Shown piece by piece: positions 61,185-64,000 of a DNA stretch of 64,000 nucleotides. Origin of the DNA: J027 sp034437655 (lineage in GTDB: Bacteria; Chloroflexota; Anaerolineae; Aggregatilineales; J027); NCBI GenBank assembly GCA_034437655.1, contig DAOTTU010000080.1, positions 70,680-134,679 on the forward strand. The letters are read 5' to 3'. The position numbers and the translations under genes are program-made. Each line of letters opens with the position of its first letter. The stretch's first letter is position 1. The notes under the pieces are model-generated. The model was not told where the DNA came from. It worked only from the letters and a program-made list of their open reading frames with translations, and made no database searches.

Positions 61185-61898
61185 CTATAGAAAATTCAAT
61201 GTCGCGGTAGTAGCGTTTTCAATGTCGCTATAGACACCACGCTGGGCTGGTTCAACCAGTTTGGCAAGCTGGTACATCGCTTCACGAGTCATCTGTTGCA
61301 ACTCATCGCGGGGGATGCGGGGGCGACTGGTGTGCTTGAAGCTGAACGGCCGTCCGATACGCACTTCAAGTGGCGTGCGGCGCAGATTTTTTAGATTATC
61401 AAAGAACTGGTCAGTGTTGGCCAGCCCAATCGGGACAATAGCGGCATTGGTTTTAGCAGCAACATAGGTAAAGCCATCTTTGGCTTCGATCATCGTTGGT
61501 TGGCGGGTACCTTCGGGCGCAATGAGTACACAATGCCCGGCGTTGAGCAAGTCCATTGTATTTTTTAGCGCTTCTCGATCCATGCGAGAACGGTCAACCG
61601 GGTATGCACCCCACCACCGCGCCAATTGACCGATCCCCGGCGATTCGAAATTCTCAACTTTGGACATTGGGATGACCCAGCGCGACGTAATAACGCCCAG
61701 TACAATCACCGGGTCAATAAACCCGATGTGGTTCATGACCAGCAACGTTGGTCCGTGCTTCGGCACAAAATGCCGCCCCCTGACCCGTGGCCGCACCAAT
61801 AGCGTAAAGCCCACCGGTCGCAGAAGTGCATCTCGCAACAAACGGCGGGCCAGCGTATAGCGTGATTGCTGCTGGACAATGGATGGTACGTCGTGCAT
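61185..61898 (-). CDS. plsC: 1-acyl-sn-glycerol-3-phosphate acyltransferase
   Basis: Acylates lysophosphatidic acid to phosphatidic acid at the cytoplasmic membrane face; 237 aa. Acyltransferase motifs: NHIGFIDP (His-x4-Asp, block I), GAYPVDRSRMDREAL (block II), LIAPEGTRQP (block III) and a later VPIGLAN (block IV). A hydrophobic start segment follows the short basic N-terminus. Its ATG overlaps the upstream pseudouridine synthase stop (TGATG), so the two are coupled. Confidence 0.9.
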   Translation of the reverse strand: MHDVPSIVQQQSRYTLARRLLRDALLRPVGFTLLVRPRVRGRHFVPKHGPTLLVMNHIGFIDPVIVLGVITSRWVIPMSKVENFESPGIGQLARWWGAYPVDRSRMDREALKNTMDLLNAGHCVLIAPEGTRQPTMIEAKDGFTYVAAKTNAAIVPIGLANTDQFFDNLKNLRRTPLEVRIGRPFSFKHTSRPRIPRDELQQMTREAMYQLAKLVEPAQRGVYSDIENATTATLNFL

Positions 61899-62680
61899 CA
61901 GCGTTTATTAGAGCCTTTCGAGCTGCGGCTATTGCGGCGCTGCATTTTTTCCTCTTTATTCAAGGACGTTTTGAGTTGTTCGACTTCTTTACGGTTCAGT
62001 TCGCGGTACTGGCCGGACGGAATTTCACCAAGTTCAAGCGGTCCGATGTGGGTGCGAACCAACCGCGAGACTTTGTGCCCCAGTGCTGCTGCGGTTTCGC
62101 GAATCTGGCGTTTATGCCCCTCGTTCATGACAACACGCACCACTGTTTTGCGGCGGGTGCGGTTCAGCACTTTGACTGAACATGACGAGGTGCGGAAACC
62201 ATCTTCCAGCACAATGCCACCATTTTTCCAGCGCGTGACTTTATCATCACTGAAGAAGCCTTCCAGCTCAACCTTATAGGTCTTTTTGTGCCCATAACGC
62301 GGATGTGTCAGGCGTTGGGTCAAGTCACCATCATTGGTCATCAACACAAGACCTTCGCTGTTCAAGTCTAGCCTGCCAACGGGGAAGAGGCGCACGTCGT
62401 CTGGCACCAGATCGGTGATAATCTGCAAGTCTGGCATTTGTTCCTGTATTTGCACGCTCGACAACACGCCACGCGGCTTATGGACGAGGTAGTATTTCAG
62501 GACCTCTGGCTTGGGCAACGGTTTGCCATCCACCCGAATTTCGTCTTTGTACGGGTCGGCTTTATCCCCAGGGGTGATGCGCTTGCCATTAACGGTGATC
62601 CGTCCCTGTTCAATCATGGTTTCAGCCGCACGGCGCGATGCTAAACCGGCCTGTGCGATGAGTTTCTGTACACGCTCCAT
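61898..62680 (-). CDS. rluB: RsuA/RluB-family pseudouridine synthase
   Basis: Makes pseudouridine in rRNA; 260 aa. An S4 RNA-binding domain at the N-terminus (MERVQKLIAQAGLASRRAAE, GRITVNGKRITPGDKADP) is followed by the catalytic part with FPVGRLDLNSEGLVLMTNDG (catalytic Asp in GRLD) and LTHPRYGHKKTYKVEL. The C-terminus is a basic tail (KEEKMQRRNSRSSKGSNKR). RluB (23S U2605) is the closest family name; RsuA (16S) is also possible. It lies 12 bases after the PPC gene on this strand. Confidence 0.88.
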   Translation of the reverse strand: MERVQKLIAQAGLASRRAAETMIEQGRITVNGKRITPGDKADPYKDEIRVDGKPLPKPEVLKYYLVHKPRGVLSSVQIQEQMPDLQIITDLVPDDVRLFPVGRLDLNSEGLVLMTNDGDLTQRLTHPRYGHKKTYKVELEGFFSDDKVTRWKNGGIVLEDGFRTSSCSVKVLNRTRRKTVVRVVMNEGHKRQIRETAAALGHKVSRLVRTHIGPLELGEIPSGQYRELNRKEVEQLKTSLNKEEKMQRRNSRSSKGSNKR

Positions 62681-62692
62681 AGCGTTTTGTGG

Positions 62693-64000
62693 TTACTCCT
62701 GTGTAATTTGTAATTGGTAGGCCCCGCCTGTTGCATCAGCAAAGCTAGCCGCCACAACGATGATCTCCTGCCCTGCCATTAAGTCGAGCGTCAGTTGAGG
62801 GTCAAGCCCACCGGCGCTGTCGTCGTCTTCTACAATGGGCTCCCCAAGTTCGTTCAGCACATAGAGATATGGATCATAATTTTGCTCAGCATCAGCCGTA
62901 GTGAGCGTGATGGTATATGTGCCGACGGTAGGCGCTACAAATACCCGTGCATGGCGAACACCAATTGGCAAATCAGCATTAAGTGGTGTCATCAGTTCCA
63001 GGGTGCCAAGAATCGGTAGGTCAACAATCGGGGGTGGGGTGGTACTCAAATCCAGTGTCATGCGATAGCTTTGCTGGCCGGGGCCACGATATTGCAACAA
63101 TAACAGGAAGTCGGTCGTGATACCAGTGTTTTGTATGCTCAGTGTGCCACCCTGTGGCTCGGCAATGGTGCTGTAGGTGCTATCCAGCGGGGAAATAAGC
63201 ACATCTTGCGGCAAGCCTGCCCCGCCGTTACCTGTCACCACCCGCACCGAGAGCCATTGCTCTGTTGGGACGGTTACGGTGTAAAGCGCGTAGGCATTGC
63301 CGGGGTTGCTGGCGGTTTGCAACACATCCACACGGCCATCCTCCCCGGGCAAGAGATGCACACCTGGTTGCGCTGCCAAATCAAAGAAGCGCCGCCCTGC
63401 GTACAGTGACAGATAATAGTCGCCGCCGATGGTTGCACTGAACTCGCGTAGATTGACGATATAAGTACCAGTTTCAGGGAGTAACAGGTCGGTGAAGGCC
63501 GGGTTACGTTCGTAGCCACCGTCGTCATTGATCTCACGCCCGCCACCCGGAAAGTTCAGTTCCAGGATTAGGTCAAGCCCATCAGCCGGGTTAACCGGGA
63601 CTGCGCCCAGACTAATGCGTTGGCCAGCGGTGCCTTCAAATGTCCACCGAGCGCTGGTGTCGGGTAGCAAGCGGGCTCGGTGCGTGCTGTTGAGCGTTAA
63701 CGTATTGTCTATTGGCGTAGTGGTAGGATCAACGCGCAGCAGTTCAAGCTGATAGTCGCCAGATTCAAACAGCGTGAACGCCGTGACGATAATGTAATAC
63801 GTACCGCCCGATGGTAGACGCAGATTGGTAATGGCCGAGTCGCGGTTGCGGCCATTGTCATCGTTATCGTCCAGAATGCGCCCGCTGGCATCAACCACTT
63901 CGAGATAGGTGTCAAAGTCTGTAGATGACAACAACACTGAAATCACATCGCCATCGTTAGCGGTGAAGGCGTAGGTGTCTTCTTCGCTGGCAAGTGTCCC
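62693..64000 (-). CDS. secreted PPC-domain protein (5' end outside the window)
   Basis: The frame runs to the right edge without a start; 435 residues are visible. Each module shows the PPC pattern: DTYAFTANDGDVISVLL, SGRILDDNDDNGRNRDSAI and LPSGGTYYIIVT in the first, EINDDGGYERN and LPETGTYIVNL in the second, a less clear third, then YDPYLYVLNELGEPIVEDDD and AGQEIIVVAASF in the last. No enzyme domain in the visible part. It is the third PPC protein of the window and lies first in a transcript with rluB and plsC. Confidence 0.85.
   Translation of the reverse strand, partial: GTLASEEDTYAFTANDGDVISVLLSSTDFDTYLEVVDASGRILDDNDDNGRNRDSAITNLRLPSGGTYYIIVTAFTLFESGDYQLELLRVDPTTTPIDNTLTLNSTHRARLLPDTSARWTFEGTAGQRISLGAVPVNPADGLDLILELNFPGGGREINDDGGYERNPAFTDLLLPETGTYIVNLREFSATIGGDYYLSLYAGRRFFDLAAQPGVHLLPGEDGRVDVLQTASNPGNAYALYTVTVPTEQWLSVRVVTGNGGAGLPQDVLISPLDSTYSTIAEPQGGTLSIQNTGITTDFLLLLQYRGPGQQSYRMTLDLSTTPPPIVDLPILGTLELMTPLNADLPIGVRHARVFVAPTVGTYTITLTTADAEQNYDPYLYVLNELGEPIVEDDDSAGGLDPQLTLDLMAGQEIIVVAASFADATGGAYQLQITQE

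Noticed and set aside
1..64000. tRNA, rRNA, CRISPR array, IS element or prophage
   Set aside because: No gap is long enough or shows the needed cloverleaf, repeat-spacer or terminal-repeat patterns.

Overview
The window reads as a chromosomal segment of a Chloroflexota bacterium, most likely class Anaerolineae or a close relative. This is inferred from gene content, not from a marker phylogeny. The supporting signs are many secreted proteins built from PPC, SH3b, CARDB and beta-propeller modules; FHA proteins with a single membrane helix; a Gram-positive-type LexA box; a Tm-1-like ATP-binding protein paired with a TIM-barrel PEP-hydrolase-family protein; and a UBC/JAB/ThiF operon. Coding density is very high, neighbouring genes often overlap by 1-10 bases, and I see no rRNA, tRNA, insertion sequence, prophage or CRISPR array.

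Layout. 1-9200: end of an SH3b protein, argF, a GNAT-like protein, uvrC, a FemAB-like protein, small membrane proteins, a secreted propeller protein and an EEP-family phosphohydrolase. 9226-12812 (minus): a SpoU methyltransferase and the translation cluster hisS-infC-rpmI-rplT, in which infC appears to start at AUA. 12917-17456: a SLOG/TRPM-like protein, a sugar dehydrogenase, rsmH away from any division cluster, and thiD. 17573-24030: two tandem FHA membrane proteins facing a GAF-SpoIIE phosphatase, a rhomboid protease, lexA with a perfect SOS box inside its promoter, and serA.

24191-27850 is the most interesting part. It is a tightly packed operon encoding a membrane-hairpin protein, a stand-alone E2-like (UBC) protein with its cysteine, a JAB-domain protein whose second metal-binding His is Gln and whose C-terminal half looks like a cysteine-less UBC/RWD domain, an E1-like ThiF protein, and a 136-residue protein ending in a Cys-rich tail. 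The order E2-JAB-E1 is that of bacterial ubiquitin-like conjugation operons, but no recognisable ubiquitin-like modifier is present.

27841-44313: a sensor kinase, a large propeller protein, htpG, a solute-binding protein, a DUF2723 membrane protein, a PBP1-SH3b-CARDB fusion, two polysaccharide genes and rho. 44606-52661: a racemase, a propeller protein, an HTH-STAND regulator, the Tm-1-like/PEP-hydrolase pair and an AI-2E family exporter. 52749-64000: two tandem PPC proteins, folC, an envelope-glycan block (rmlD-like, two GT2), then on the minus strand a third PPC protein (cut by the window edge), a pseudouridine synthase and an acyltransferase.
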